In this document: positions 38,128-47,615 of the stretch, one piece after another
Position numbering within the stretch: position 1 is the stretch's first letter
Layout: every line of letters starts with the position of its first letter
NCBI RefSeq assembly: GCF_003610405.1
Contig: NZ_RAQC01000001.1
Span: 62,001 to 126,000, forward strand
Direction: 5' to 3'
DNA: 64,000 nucleotides
Source: Microbacterium sp. AG238
GTDB taxonomy: Bacteria > Actinomycetota > Actinomycetes > Actinomycetales > Microbacteriaceae
Made by a program: the position numbers and the translations under genes
The notes under the pieces: model-generated
Told to the model about the DNA's origin: nothing
The model's database searches: none
What the model saw: only the letters and a program-made list of their open reading frames with translations

Positions 38128-39411
38128 GTGCCCACCGTGAATCCGCCGCGCGGCATGCGCGACTTCCTCCCCGCCGACAAAGCCCGCCGCGAGCGCGTCC
38201 TCGCCGTCGTCCGTCAGCGCTACCGCGCCCACGGCTTCGACGAGATCGAAACGCCCGTCATGGAGGAGTACGACCGCCTGCACGCCGGCATCGGCGGCGA
38301 CAACGAGAAGCTCGCCTACAACGTCCTGGCGCGAGGGCTCCACGCCGACGGCATCCGCGCCGCAGCCGACGACCCCGCGTCGCTGACCGACCTCGGTCTC
38401 CGCTACGACCTCACCGTGCCGCTCGCCCGGTTTTACGCTTCGCACCGCGCCGAACTTCCCACGGTGTTCCGCGCGATCCAGATCGCGCCGGTATGGCGCG
38501 CCGAGCGGCCGCAGAAGGGTCGCTACCGGCAGTTCGTGCAGTGCGACATCGACATCATCGGAGACGCGAGCCCGCGTGCGGAGGCCGAGCTGATGACGGC
38601 GAGCCTCGACGCGCTCGAGGCTCTCGGACTGGCCGGAGCAACGATACGCATCAACGACCGGCGGGCGCTCGACGCGATGCTCGCCACGTTCGGGTTCGCC
38701 GAGTCCGAGCGTCCCGGCGTGCTCATCACGATCGACAAGCTCGACAAGCTCGGTGCCGACGGCGTCGTGGCGGAGTTGCGTGAGCGAGGTGCGACCCCGG
38801 CAGCCGCAGACGCCTTCGAGGCGTTCCTCCGTCGCCCGCAGACGGATGCCGCGGGGTATGACGCCGACGGCATCCGAGCGCGCCTTCCGGAGGGCGTGGG
38901 CGACGACGTGATCGCGCACCTCGTGGGCATCGGAGAGGCCGTGCGCGCGGCGCGCGGTGGAACGGACGACGTTCCGCTCGTCTTCGATCCGTTCCTCGTG
39001 CGCGGCATGGGCTACTACACGGGCACGATCTTCGAGCTCGCGCACCCATCGGTGTCGTACTCGCTCGGTGGGGGCGGTCGCTACGACGGCATGATCGGCC
39101 GGTTCCTGGGGGCGGAGGTGCCCGCCGTGGGCTTCTCGCTCGGGTTCGAGCGTCTCGTCGACCTGCTGGGCGCGGGCGCGGGCGACGGCCGAGACGGTCT
39201 CGTGCTCGTTCACGATCGCGATGTTCCGCTGCCCGAGCTGCTCGCCGCGAAGGCGCACCTCGTCGCCAGCGGTGCGCGGGTGCGTCTCGAGCAGCGCCCG
39301 AAGAACCTCAAGGCGCTTCTGGAGCGCGCCGCGGCCGACGGCTACGCCGGTTTCGTCACGATGCGCACAGGAGAGGACATCCGCTCGGCGGATCCGCGAC
39401 CCATCGACTGA
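38128..39411 (+). CDS. hisS: Histidine--tRNA ligase
   Basis: 427 aa class II synthetase. Motif 1 with PPRGMRDFLPADKARRERV, ETPVMEEYD, TVPLARFYA, motif 2 WRAERPQKGRYRQFVQCDIDIIG, the His-specific LVRGMGYYTGTIFEL, motif 3 GGGGRYDGM and GFSLGFERL. The C-terminal anticodon domain ends in TMRTGEDIRSADPRPID, shorter than in some homologues. GTG start; a second in-frame GTG is 9 nt downstream and could be used instead. Confidence 0.93.
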   Translation: MPTVNPPRGMRDFLPADKARRERVLAVVRQRYRAHGFDEIETPVMEEYDRLHAGIGGDNEKLAYNVLARGLHADGIRAAADDPASLTDLGLRYDLTVPLARFYASHRAELPTVFRAIQIAPVWRAERPQKGRYRQFVQCDIDIIGDASPRAEAELMTASLDALEALGLAGATIRINDRRALDAMLATFGFAESERPGVLITIDKLDKLGADGVVAELRERGATPAAADAFEAFLRRPQTDAAGYDADGIRARLPEGVGDDVIAHLVGIGEAVRAARGGTDDVPLVFDPFLVRGMGYYTGTIFELAHPSVSYSLGGGGRYDGMIGRFLGAEVPAVGFSLGFERLVDLLGAGAGDGRDGLVLVHDRDVPLPELLAAKAHLVASGARVRLEQRPKNLKALLERAAADGYAGFVTMRTGEDIRSADPRPID

Positions 39412-39424
39412 TCATCGCTCCGCT

Positions 39425-39441
39425 GTCAACTGTGTGTTGAC
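39425..39441. promoter_or_regulatory. Upstream palindromic operator GTCAAC-N5-GTTGAC
   Basis: Perfect 6-bp arms, 5-bp centre. Its right arm supplies most of the TTGACG -35 hexamer. A near-identical copy follows at 39454-39470. Confidence 0.6.
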
Positions 39442-39466
39442 GACAGGCCGCGTGTCAATCTAGGGT
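39437..39466 (+). promoter_or_regulatory. Leaderless promoter of the TM/HTH gene pair
   Basis: -35 TTGACG (39437-39442), 18-bp spacer, -10 TAGGGT (39461-39466), 6 nt to the ATG at 39473. The clearest full promoter in the window. Confidence 0.7.
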
Positions 39467-39470
39467 TGAC
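39454..39470. promoter_or_regulatory. Downstream palindromic operator GTCAAT-N5-GTTGAC
   Basis: One mismatch from perfect symmetry; covers the -10 element and most of the bases up to the start codon, a position where a bound repressor would block the promoter. Confidence 0.6.
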
Positions 39471-39472
39471 GC

Positions 39473-39724
39473 ATGGACAAGCCAAACCCGCGTCATCACG
39501 TCACCCGGATCCGGTGGGTGGCAGCCGTATCCGCCGTCGCCGGAGCCGTGCTCTCTCTCGCCGCCATCGGGTTCGACTGGTCGGGGTTCTGGGGCGGGTT
39601 CGCGCTCGGCGCGGGCATCGCCGCCATCGTCCTCGCTGCATACCTCTGGGGTCTGGTCACGGGCATGAGCCGCGCCGGTCACACGCCGACGTGGCTCCCC
39701 GCCCGGACGAACGGATCGGTGTGA
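39473..39724 (+). CDS. 83-residue two-TM membrane protein, hypothetical
   Basis: Basic N terminus (HHVTRIR), TM1 about 15-35, a short WSGFWGG turn, TM2 about 40-62, then a polar tail. No motif I recognise. Leaderless start at 39473 behind a complete promoter and two palindromes. Its stop overlaps the GTG of an HTH protein by 4 nt, so the two are made together. Confidence 0.7.
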   Translation: MDKPNPRHHVTRIRWVAAVSAVAGAVLSLAAIGFDWSGFWGGFALGAGIAAIVLAAYLWGLVTGMSRAGHTPTWLPARTNGSV

Positions 39725-40311
39725 CCACGCATCGATCCACGGGTGACGACGCCCTCACGACCGGCGGCGCACCCGTCGCCCTCGAGATCATCGGCGACGC
39801 CATCGGTCGCGTCGTCCTCGACGCCGCCCAGGTCGAGGAAGCGGCCGGCATCGACGTCGAGGGCCACGTGAGAGTCATCGCCGCCAGCGCCGCAGCCGAG
39901 CGCGCGGCGCGCTCGCTTCTGCACCGATCAGTCGTCGCCGCCCGCGCCGCGGGCGCGAGCTGGTCTCGCATCGGCGCGGAGCTGGGGATGTCCCGCCAGG
40001 CCGCGCAGCAACGCTTCGGAGCGGAGCCGCTGGCGGTGGAGGAATCGACGGAGGAACGGTGGCTCGGACCTGTCACCGCGTTCGACGAGCTGCCCGAACT
40101 CGAGGCGGCGGGTCGGCAGGGCTGGCGGACCGTCGGGGCGGGGATGCTCGCGCACCGGATGCGCCGGACCGAGACCCAGTGGGAGCATCGCCGCATCCTG
40201 TGGCGGGTCTCGTTGGAGCGCGAGCTCCAGGACGGTTGGGAGGTCGGTTGCCGCGCGTTCCCGTGGATCTACCTCGTGCGCGATCTCGGTCTCGCACCTG
40301 AGCCGGACTGA
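39721..40311 (+). CDS. Helix-turn-helix protein, probable regulator of its own operon
   Basis: 196 aa. Residues about 77-100, GASWSRIGAELGMSRQAAQQRFG, form a clear HTH with the GMSRQA turn. Before it lies an Ala-rich helical stretch, after it a Trp-rich C-terminal region (WRTVGAGMLAHRM, WEVGCRAFPWIYLV) of unknown fold. GTG start overlapping the upstream membrane gene. The twin palindromes at the promoter are natural binding sites for this protein; that link is inferred from position. Confidence 0.75.
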   Translation: MTTHRSTGDDALTTGGAPVALEIIGDAIGRVVLDAAQVEEAAGIDVEGHVRVIAASAAAERAARSLLHRSVVAARAAGASWSRIGAELGMSRQAAQQRFGAEPLAVEESTEERWLGPVTAFDELPELEAAGRQGWRTVGAGMLAHRMRRTETQWEHRRILWRVSLERELQDGWEVGCRAFPWIYLVRDLGLAPEPD

Positions 40312-40387
40312 CCGCACGCCGACGCCGTTGGGCTGTTCGTCGGATCGTCTTCTGCGGCCGTTCACCCGATGGTGTTGTGCTGGCGTC

Positions 40388-41905
40388 ATGACCACACCAG
40401 CGGCGCGCATCGGGGCCGCCGTCGGCGGCGCGGTCATCTCGGCCGGGGCGGTCGTGCTCGCTTCGCGCCTCGTGCTGACCCGACAGGCCGCACTCGCCCG
40501 CGAACGCATCGGTAAACCGCTCGGTGAGCTCGCGCTCGACGCCGATCGCCTCTGGCGGCGCTCCTATGCGGGTGAGCCGGTGCGTCTCGTCATGCTCGGC
40601 GACTCGCTGGCGGCGGGGCTCGGGGCCGACCGCCGCAAGGACACGCTCGGCGGGCGGCTCGCACGCGGTCTCGCGAAGCGGACGCATCGCCCGGTGCGGC
40701 TGCGGACCGGCGCCGTCGTCGGAGCGGAGTCGTCGACGCTCGGCGATCAGATCGCCGCGCTCGGAGACGACGCGTCTGCGGACGTCGCGGTCATCGTCGT
40801 CGGCGGCAACGATGTCACGCATCGGATTCCTCCCGGCGAGGCCGCACGCAGTCTCGCCGACGCGGTCGATGCGCTGCGAGCGCGCGGATGCGCCGTCGTG
40901 GTCGGGACCTGTCCGGACCTCGGCGCCCTGCGCCCCGTCCCGCAGCCGTTGCGGAGCTTCGCCTCGCGGGCATCGCGAGCGCTCGCGGAGGCGCAGGGGA
41001 GGGCCGCGGGTGCCGCAGGTGCGCGTGTCGTCTCGCTCCGCCGCGCCGTGGGCCCGGTGTTCGTCGACAACCCCGACGAGATGTTCGCGCTCGATCGGTT
41101 CCACCCGAGCGCACTGGGTTACCGGCGCACCGCCGATGCTCTGCTTCCGGCCGTGTCTGCGGCGTTCGCTGAGACGAGAGCGGCGCGGATGCTGGCGCGC
41201 ACCGACGTCGTGCGGTTGGCTGAAGGCATGACGACCGACCCCACTCCCGACAGCTGGAGGCGCACCGACGCGTATCTCACGGCGACTCTCGTGACACCGG
41301 ATCCGGCACTCGAGGCCGCCCTCGCCGACCAGCGTGCGGCGGGGCTGCCCGCGATCGAGGTCTCTCCGCTCAGCGCCAAGCTGCTTCAGCTGCTGATCAG
41401 GATCGGGGGCGTCCGCCGGGTTCTCGAGATCGGTACGCTCGGCGGCTTCTCGACCATCGCGATGGCGCGCGCGCTCCCCGCCGACGGACGGCTGCTCAGC
41501 ATCGAGGCCGAGGCGCGCAACGCTGACGTCGCCCGCGCCAGCATCGCGCGGGCCGGCGTCGACGACCGCGTCGAGGTGCGGGTCGGTCGTGGCGCCGACG
41601 TCCTCCCGGATGTCGATGAGGAGTTCGACCTCGTCTTCATCGACGCCGACAAGGAATCGAACACGATCTACCTCGACCACGCGGCGAGGCTGACCCGACC
41701 CGGCGCGATCGTCGTGGTCGACAACGTCGTGCGCGCGGGGCGGGTGAGCGATCCCGCGACGGAGGACGAGCAGGTGGCAGGCACGCGCCGCGCACTCGAG
41801 ATGCTCGCGCGTGACCGGCGCTTCGACGCGACCGCGCTGCAGACGCTCGACCTCAAGGGCTGGGACGGGCTCGCTCTCGCCCTGCGGGTGGATCCCGCGT
41901 CATAG
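40388..41905 (+). CDS. Fusion of an SGNH-family hydrolase and an O-methyltransferase
   Basis: 505 aa in one open frame. Residues 1-280: N-terminal hydrophobic anchor (about 5-28), then SGNH blocks MLGDSLAAGLG, VVGGNDV and DRFHPSALGY, an esterase/lipase type. Residues about 281-505: class I SAM-dependent methyltransferase of the COMT group with VLEIGTLGGFSTIAMA (motif I), DLVFIDADKESNTIYL and VVVDNVVRAG. The second domain begins at an ATG (41228) as stand-alone relatives do, with a TGA in another frame at 41221-41223, so the fusion may reflect loss of a stop by an indel. The N-terminal anchor would place the methyltransferase on the wrong side for SAM if it is exported. Confidence 0.75.
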   Translation: MTTPAARIGAAVGGAVISAGAVVLASRLVLTRQAALARERIGKPLGELALDADRLWRRSYAGEPVRLVMLGDSLAAGLGADRRKDTLGGRLARGLAKRTHRPVRLRTGAVVGAESSTLGDQIAALGDDASADVAVIVVGGNDVTHRIPPGEAARSLADAVDALRARGCAVVVGTCPDLGALRPVPQPLRSFASRASRALAEAQGRAAGAAGARVVSLRRAVGPVFVDNPDEMFALDRFHPSALGYRRTADALLPAVSAAFAETRAARMLARTDVVRLAEGMTTDPTPDSWRRTDAYLTATLVTPDPALEAALADQRAAGLPAIEVSPLSAKLLQLLIRIGGVRRVLEIGTLGGFSTIAMARALPADGRLLSIEAEARNADVARASIARAGVDDRVEVRVGRGADVLPDVDEEFDLVFIDADKESNTIYLDHAARLTRPGAIVVVDNVVRAGRVSDPATEDEQVAGTRRALEMLARDRRFDATALQTLDLKGWDGLALALRVDPAS

Positions 41906-43285
<1,380 letters not shown>

Positions 43286-43316
43286 CCTGCGCTGAAACGT
43301 GACGAGAGGGGGAGCC

Positions 43317-43787
43317 GTGGTCAAGACGACGGCTCCCTCTTCTCGTGCCCGGCGGCGGGTCGACGTCCGGGAGTGGATGGGGGGCATCCGCGTGTCGGGC
43401 TTCGCCTTCATCATGCTCGGCCTCGTCGTGCTGGCCGCATGCGTGCTCGTGCCTTCCGTGAGCACCTATCTCGACCAGCGCGCGCAGATCGCGGCACTCG
43501 AAGAGTCCGTCCGTGTCGGCCAGGACGAGGTCGACGCCCTCGCTGCCGAACGCGAGCAGTGGCGCGACCCGGCTTTCATCATGACCCAGGCGCGTGAGCG
43601 CCTGTACTACGTCCGTCCCGGTGAGGTCGTCTACCTCATCGACGACGACCTCCCCGCCTCCGCGGTGCCCGACGACCCGGCTGCTGTTTCGAGCGACGTG
43701 GAGCGCACGCGCACCGACTGGATGTCGCAGTTCGTGCGATCCGTCGTGACGAGCGGATCGGCGCGCACGGCCGCGACCGGTCCCTGA
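43317..43787 (+). CDS. ftsB: Septum formation initiator (FtsB/DivIC family)
   Basis: 156 aa. Basic cytoplasmic N terminus, one TM (about 30-50), then a coiled coil (about 54-82, DQRAQIAALEESVRVGQDEVDALAAE) and the RDPAFIMTQARERLYYVRPGEVVYLI segment typical of the family. Part of the divisome complex with FtsL/FtsQ. GTG at 43317 chosen for its GGGGGAG ribosome-binding site; an upstream GTG at 43299 is in frame. Follows eno as in most actinobacteria. Confidence 0.9.
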   Translation: MVKTTAPSSRARRRVDVREWMGGIRVSGFAFIMLGLVVLAACVLVPSVSTYLDQRAQIAALEESVRVGQDEVDALAAEREQWRDPAFIMTQARERLYYVRPGEVVYLIDDDLPASAVPDDPAAVSSDVERTRTDWMSQFVRSVVTSGSARTAATGP

Positions 43788-43832
43788 CCGCCGCGCCCCC
43801 CCGGGCCCCAGGAGTCGGCCAGCAGCGGACGG

Positions 43833-43838
43833 TAGCCT
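43833..43838 (+). promoter_or_regulatory. -10 element of leaderless DUF501 gene
   Basis: TAGCCT followed by 6 nt and the GTG at 43845. Confidence 0.5.
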
Positions 43839-43844
43839 GTCTGG

Positions 43845-44363
43845 GTGACTGCTACGGCCCTGACACCCGCGACCGACGCCGACCTCGAGGTCATGCGCGA
43901 GCAGCTGGGGCGTCCGATGCGGGGAGTCGTGGGTATCGCGGCGCGCTGCGTGTGCGGCAACCCGACGGTCGTCTCGACGGAACCGCGGCTGCCCGACGGC
44001 ACGCCTTTCCCGACCTTCTATTACCTCACGCATCCGGGTGCCACCGCCGCCATGTCGGCGCTCGAGGCGACCCATGTCATGCGTGACCTGTCCGACCTCC
44101 TGGCTGAGGACGCCGAGGTAGCAGAGGCGTATCGGCGCGCCCACGAGAGCTACCTCGCCGACCGGGCAGCCTACGGAGAGGTCGAGGAGATCGCGGGCAT
44201 CTCGGCCGGAGGCATGCCCACGCGTGTGAAGTGCCTGCACGCCGTCGCGGCGCACGCACTCGCGGCCGGACCCGGGGTCAACCCCATCGGCGATCTCGCG
44301 CTCGAGCGATCGACCTGGTCGCCCGAGCGATGCACATGCGCCACCCCGCGGGTGGCCGCGTGA
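43845..44363 (+). CDS. DUF501 domain-containing protein
   Basis: 172 aa, soluble. Conserved features of the family: CVCGNPTVVSTEPRLPDGTPFPTFYYLTHP near the N terminus and GGMPTRVKCLHAVAAHALAAGPGVNPIGD near the C terminus, with several Cys/His that might bind metal. Role unknown; almost always found behind eno-ftsB. Its stop overlaps the S8 protease start by 4 nt. Confidence 0.9.
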   Translation: MTATALTPATDADLEVMREQLGRPMRGVVGIAARCVCGNPTVVSTEPRLPDGTPFPTFYYLTHPGATAAMSALEATHVMRDLSDLLAEDAEVAEAYRRAHESYLADRAAYGEVEEIAGISAGGMPTRVKCLHAVAAHALAAGPGVNPIGDLALERSTWSPERCTCATPRVAA

Positions 44364-45625
44364 CGCGGCGCGTCGGGCGGCTCCTGCGCGCGGCCGTCGT
44401 CGGCGTGCTCGTCGTCAGCGCGACGACGGCCGGTGCAGTGGTGCCCCCGCCCGATCCCGCGCGCCAGGCGGAGTACTGGCTCGATGACTACGGGGTCCGC
44501 ACGGCGTGGCAGACCACGCGCGGGGCCGGTACGACGATCGCGGTGATCGACACGGGCATCGGTCGCGGTCCGGCCGAGTTCGAGGGCGCGGTCAGCGCGG
44601 GCGCAGACTTCTCGGGCTCAGGAAGCGCCGACGGACGTACGCCCGTCGGCGGCGATGACCGCGATCACGGCAGCTGGGTCGCCTCGCTCGCGGCATCCCG
44701 CGGCACCGGACCCGACACCGGCATGATCGGCGTCGCGCCGGAGGCGAGGCTGCTGTCGCTGTCCATCGGCTTCGGCGGCACGTCCGACATCCCGTTCGCG
44801 ACGCAGGTCGCCGACGCGATGACGTGGGCCGTCGATCAGGGCGCCGACGTCATCAACCTGTCGTTCACGACGAATCTCCTCGAGTGGGACCCGTCGTGGG
44901 ACACGGCCTTCCAGTACGCCTACGACCATGACGTGGTGGTCGTCGTCGCCGCCGGGAACCGGGGGACGGGAACCGATCGCGTCGGCGCGCCGGCCACGAT
45001 CCCCGGCGTCCTCACCGTCGGCGGCGTCGATCGTGGGGGAGTCGCGAGCCAGGAGGCGTCGACGCAGGGCATCACGATCGGCATCTCGGCGCCGAGCGAG
45101 GGCCTGCTCGGCGTCTCGGCCGACGGCCGCATCGTGGTGTGGGACGGCACCAGCGGCGCGGCCCCGATCGTCGCGGGCGTGGCCGCGCTGGTGCGCTCGG
45201 CACATCCCGGGCTCGACGCGAACAACGTCATCAACCGCATCATCAAGACCGCGCGCGCGGTCCCCGGCGTCTCGGCGAAGCCCGATCCGCTTTACGGCTA
45301 CGGACTGCTGGATGCCGCGGCTGCGGTGAGTGCGGCCGTTCCGGCGGTGTCGGAGAACCCGATGGGCGATCTCGCGGAATGGGTGCGCATCTACCGCCGG
45401 GCGGAGCAGGCGCCCGCGCCTCAGCCCACGACCTCGCCCGTCGCGCTGCCGGAGCTGCCGGCCGCGGACCCTCCGTCCGAGGCCGGGTCGCCGCTTCTGC
45501 CGAGCATGAAAACGCTCCTGTACGGGACCGTCCCGCTCTTGGGTGTGACCATGGCCGCTATACTGGTGGCGCTCGGCGTCACTGCTGCTGTCCGGCGCAT
45601 CCGATCGGCCCGCGCGTCGCGCTAG
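44360..45625 (+). CDS. S8 (subtilisin-type) serine peptidase, membrane anchored
   Basis: 421 aa. Signal peptide (about 1-30, RRVGRLLRAAVVGVLVVSATTAGA), catalytic Asp in VIDTGIG, His in DHGSWVASL, oxyanion Asn in VVAAGNRG, Ser in GTSGAAPIVAGVAAL. A Pro-rich stretch (about 345-385) and one C-terminal TM (about 390-412) with basic tail anchor it outside the cell, a layout like mycosins. No type VII secretion genes are nearby. GTG start coupled to DUF501; substrate unknown. Confidence 0.9.
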   Translation: MTRRVGRLLRAAVVGVLVVSATTAGAVVPPPDPARQAEYWLDDYGVRTAWQTTRGAGTTIAVIDTGIGRGPAEFEGAVSAGADFSGSGSADGRTPVGGDDRDHGSWVASLAASRGTGPDTGMIGVAPEARLLSLSIGFGGTSDIPFATQVADAMTWAVDQGADVINLSFTTNLLEWDPSWDTAFQYAYDHDVVVVVAAGNRGTGTDRVGAPATIPGVLTVGGVDRGGVASQEASTQGITIGISAPSEGLLGVSADGRIVVWDGTSGAAPIVAGVAALVRSAHPGLDANNVINRIIKTARAVPGVSAKPDPLYGYGLLDAAAAVSAAVPAVSENPMGDLAEWVRIYRRAEQAPAPQPTTSPVALPELPAADPPSEAGSPLLPSMKTLLYGTVPLLGVTMAAILVALGVTAAVRRIRSARASR

Positions 45626-45656
45626 CCGAGCCCCCGATCAAGGAGTTCTTCCGAAC

Positions 45657-47105
45657 GTGTCCACATCTGTACCCCAGATCCTCGTCGTCGGTGGCGGCTA
45701 CGCCGGCTTCTACACCGCGTGGAAGCTCGAGAAGCACCTCCGCAAGGGTGAGGCCGAGGTCACCATCGTCGACCCGCTGCCCTACATGACCTACCAGCCG
45801 TTCCTCCCCGAGGTCGCGGCCGGTGAGATCGAGGGCCGCCACGTCGTCGTCGGTCTTCGCCGTCACCTCAAGCGGACGAACGTCGTCAACGCGAAGGTCA
45901 CGAAGATCGACCACGCCAACAAGGTCGCGACGATCACGCCCGAGCAGGGGGAGCCGTGGGAGCACCGCTACGACCAGATCGTCGTGACCGCCGGTGCCGT
46001 CTCGCGCACCTTCCCGATCCCGGGCATCGCTGACAACGCGATCGGTCTGAAGACGGTCGAAGAGGCGATGGCGATCCGCGACCGCATCCTCACCAACTTC
46101 GACCGTGCGGCGAACCTGCCTGCCGGCCCCGAGCGCGACCGTCTGCTGACCGTCGTCGTCGTCGGTGGCGGCTTCGCGGGCATCGAGGTGTTCGCAGAGC
46201 TGCGCGCGATGGCGTCGTCGCTCCTGAAGAGCTACCCGCAGCTGCGCTTCGAGGACACGCACTTCCACCTCATCGAGGCCATGGGACGCATCATGCCCGA
46301 GGTCTCGCTCGAGACGAGCCAGTGGGTGCTGAAGGACCTCGCGAAGAAGGGTGCCAACGTGCACCTCGACACGCAGGTGCAGGGCGCCGAGGGCGGCAAC
46401 GTTGCACTGTCGACGGGTGAGGTCATCCCCACCGACGTCATCATCTGGACCGCCGGCGTCATGGCGAACCCGACGGTCGTTCGCGGCAGCGACCTGCCCG
46501 TCGAGGAGCGCGGCCGCATCCGCACCCGCGCCGATCTGCGTGTCGGCACGCCCGAGGAGATCGTCGAGGGCGCCTGGGCTGCCGGTGACATCTCGGCCGT
46601 TCCCGACCTGACCGGCGGCGGCGTGGGCGGCTACTGCGTGCCCAACGCGCAGCACGCCGTGCGTCAGGCCAAGCTGCTGGCGAAGAACCTCGTCGCCGTG
46701 CTCCGGGGCGAGACGCCGCGCGAGTACTTCCACAAGAACCTCGGTGCGGTCGCCGGCCTCGGCCTCGGCAACGGTGTCTTCCAGTCCGGCAAGATCGCGA
46801 TCAAGGGCTTCTTCGCCTGGGTCGCGCACCGCGGCTACCACGGTCTCGCGATGCCGTCGTGGGAGCGCAAGTGGCGCGTCGTGGGCGACTGGTGGATGAA
46901 CTTCTGGCTCGGCCGCGACAACGTCGCTCTGCAGGGAACGCTCACGCCGCGTGCTGCGTTCGAGGAGTTCGCCGCGCGTCCGCGTCCCGCGCAGCCCGCC
47001 GCGGAGAACCCGCAGCCGCCGATCGACCCGAAGAGCGTCGCGAAGGACGAGGGCGCCGCAGCGGTCGCCCCCGCCGAGAAGGACAACAAGGTCAACGCGA
47101 GCTGA
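45657..47105 (+). CDS. ndh: Type II NADH dehydrogenase (NDH-2)
   Basis: 482 aa. Two dinucleotide folds: VVGGGYAGFYTAWKLE (FAD) and VVVVGGGFAGIEVFAEL (NADH); quinone-site region AQHAVRQAKLLAKNL (compare AQ-A-Q in family members), C-terminal amphipathic helix and SWERKWRVVGDWW segment for membrane attachment. Transfers electrons from NADH to menaquinone without pumping protons. Long charged tail after about 440. GTG start with AAGGAG about 12 nt upstream. Ends in a strong terminator. Confidence 0.92.
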   Translation: MSTSVPQILVVGGGYAGFYTAWKLEKHLRKGEAEVTIVDPLPYMTYQPFLPEVAAGEIEGRHVVVGLRRHLKRTNVVNAKVTKIDHANKVATITPEQGEPWEHRYDQIVVTAGAVSRTFPIPGIADNAIGLKTVEEAMAIRDRILTNFDRAANLPAGPERDRLLTVVVVGGGFAGIEVFAELRAMASSLLKSYPQLRFEDTHFHLIEAMGRIMPEVSLETSQWVLKDLAKKGANVHLDTQVQGAEGGNVALSTGEVIPTDVIIWTAGVMANPTVVRGSDLPVEERGRIRTRADLRVGTPEEIVEGAWAAGDISAVPDLTGGGVGGYCVPNAQHAVRQAKLLAKNLVAVLRGETPREYFHKNLGAVAGLGLGNGVFQSGKIAIKGFFAWVAHRGYHGLAMPSWERKWRVVGDWWMNFWLGRDNVALQGTLTPRAAFEEFAARPRPAQPAAENPQPPIDPKSVAKDEGAAAVAPAEKDNKVNAS

Positions 47106-47119
47106 GGCTCGTGCACCCC

Positions 47120-47152
47120 GAGGCCCCCGCACCGCTCGGTGACGGGGGCCTC
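47120..47152 (+). terminator. Intrinsic terminator after ndh
   Basis: Perfect GAGGCCCCCG / CGGGGGCCTC stem with a 13-nt loop followed by GTCGTTCC. Confidence 0.85.
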
Positions 47153-47176
47153 GTCGTTCCCCGGTCTCGCGTGGGG

Positions 47177-47576
47177 GCTGCTGCGGGTTGGGTTGGCAGG
47201 TCGCGCCCCTTCACGGGTCGCGCGTGGGCGGGTACTGCCAGGTGAGTGGGTTGCGTGGGTGCTGCTGCGGGTTGGGTTGGCAGGTTGTGCCGCTTCGCGG
47301 GTCGCGCGTGGGCGGTTACTGCCAGGTGAGTGGGTTGCGTGGGGGCTGCTGCGGGTTGGGTTGGCAGGTTGTGCCCCTTCACGGGTCGCGCGTGGGCGGG
47401 TACTGCCAGGTGAGTGGGTTGCGTGGGTGCTGCTGCGGGTTGGGTGGGCAGGTTGTGCCGCTTCGCGGGTCGCGCGTGGGCGGTTACTGCCAGGTGAGTG
47501 GGTTGCGTGGGTGCTGCTGCGGGTTGGGTTGGCAGGTCGCGCCCCTTCGCGGGTCGCGCGTGGGCGGTTACTGCCA
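47177..47576. repeat. 84-bp tandem repeat array (minisatellite), about 4.8 copies
   Basis: Units start at 47177, 47261, 47345, 47429 and 47513, each beginning GCTGCTGCGGGTTGGG; the last is cut at about 64 bp. Units 1 and 3 share CCTTCACGG and GGGTACTGCC, units 2 and 4 share CGCTTCGCGG and GGTTACTGCC, so the array may have grown by doubling a 168-bp block. 84 is divisible by three, so all frames stay open on both strands, but no start signal or codon bias supports a protein. Nothing else is seen between the ndh terminator and the tRNA. Confidence 0.9.
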
Positions 47577-47615
47577 ATCAAGCCGCCCGGTGGAAGCCCG
47601 GTAACGTGGGACCGG

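Noticed and set aside
47177..47576. CRISPR array
   Set aside because: The units are contiguous and nearly identical over all 84 bp, with no unique spacers and no cas genes nearby.
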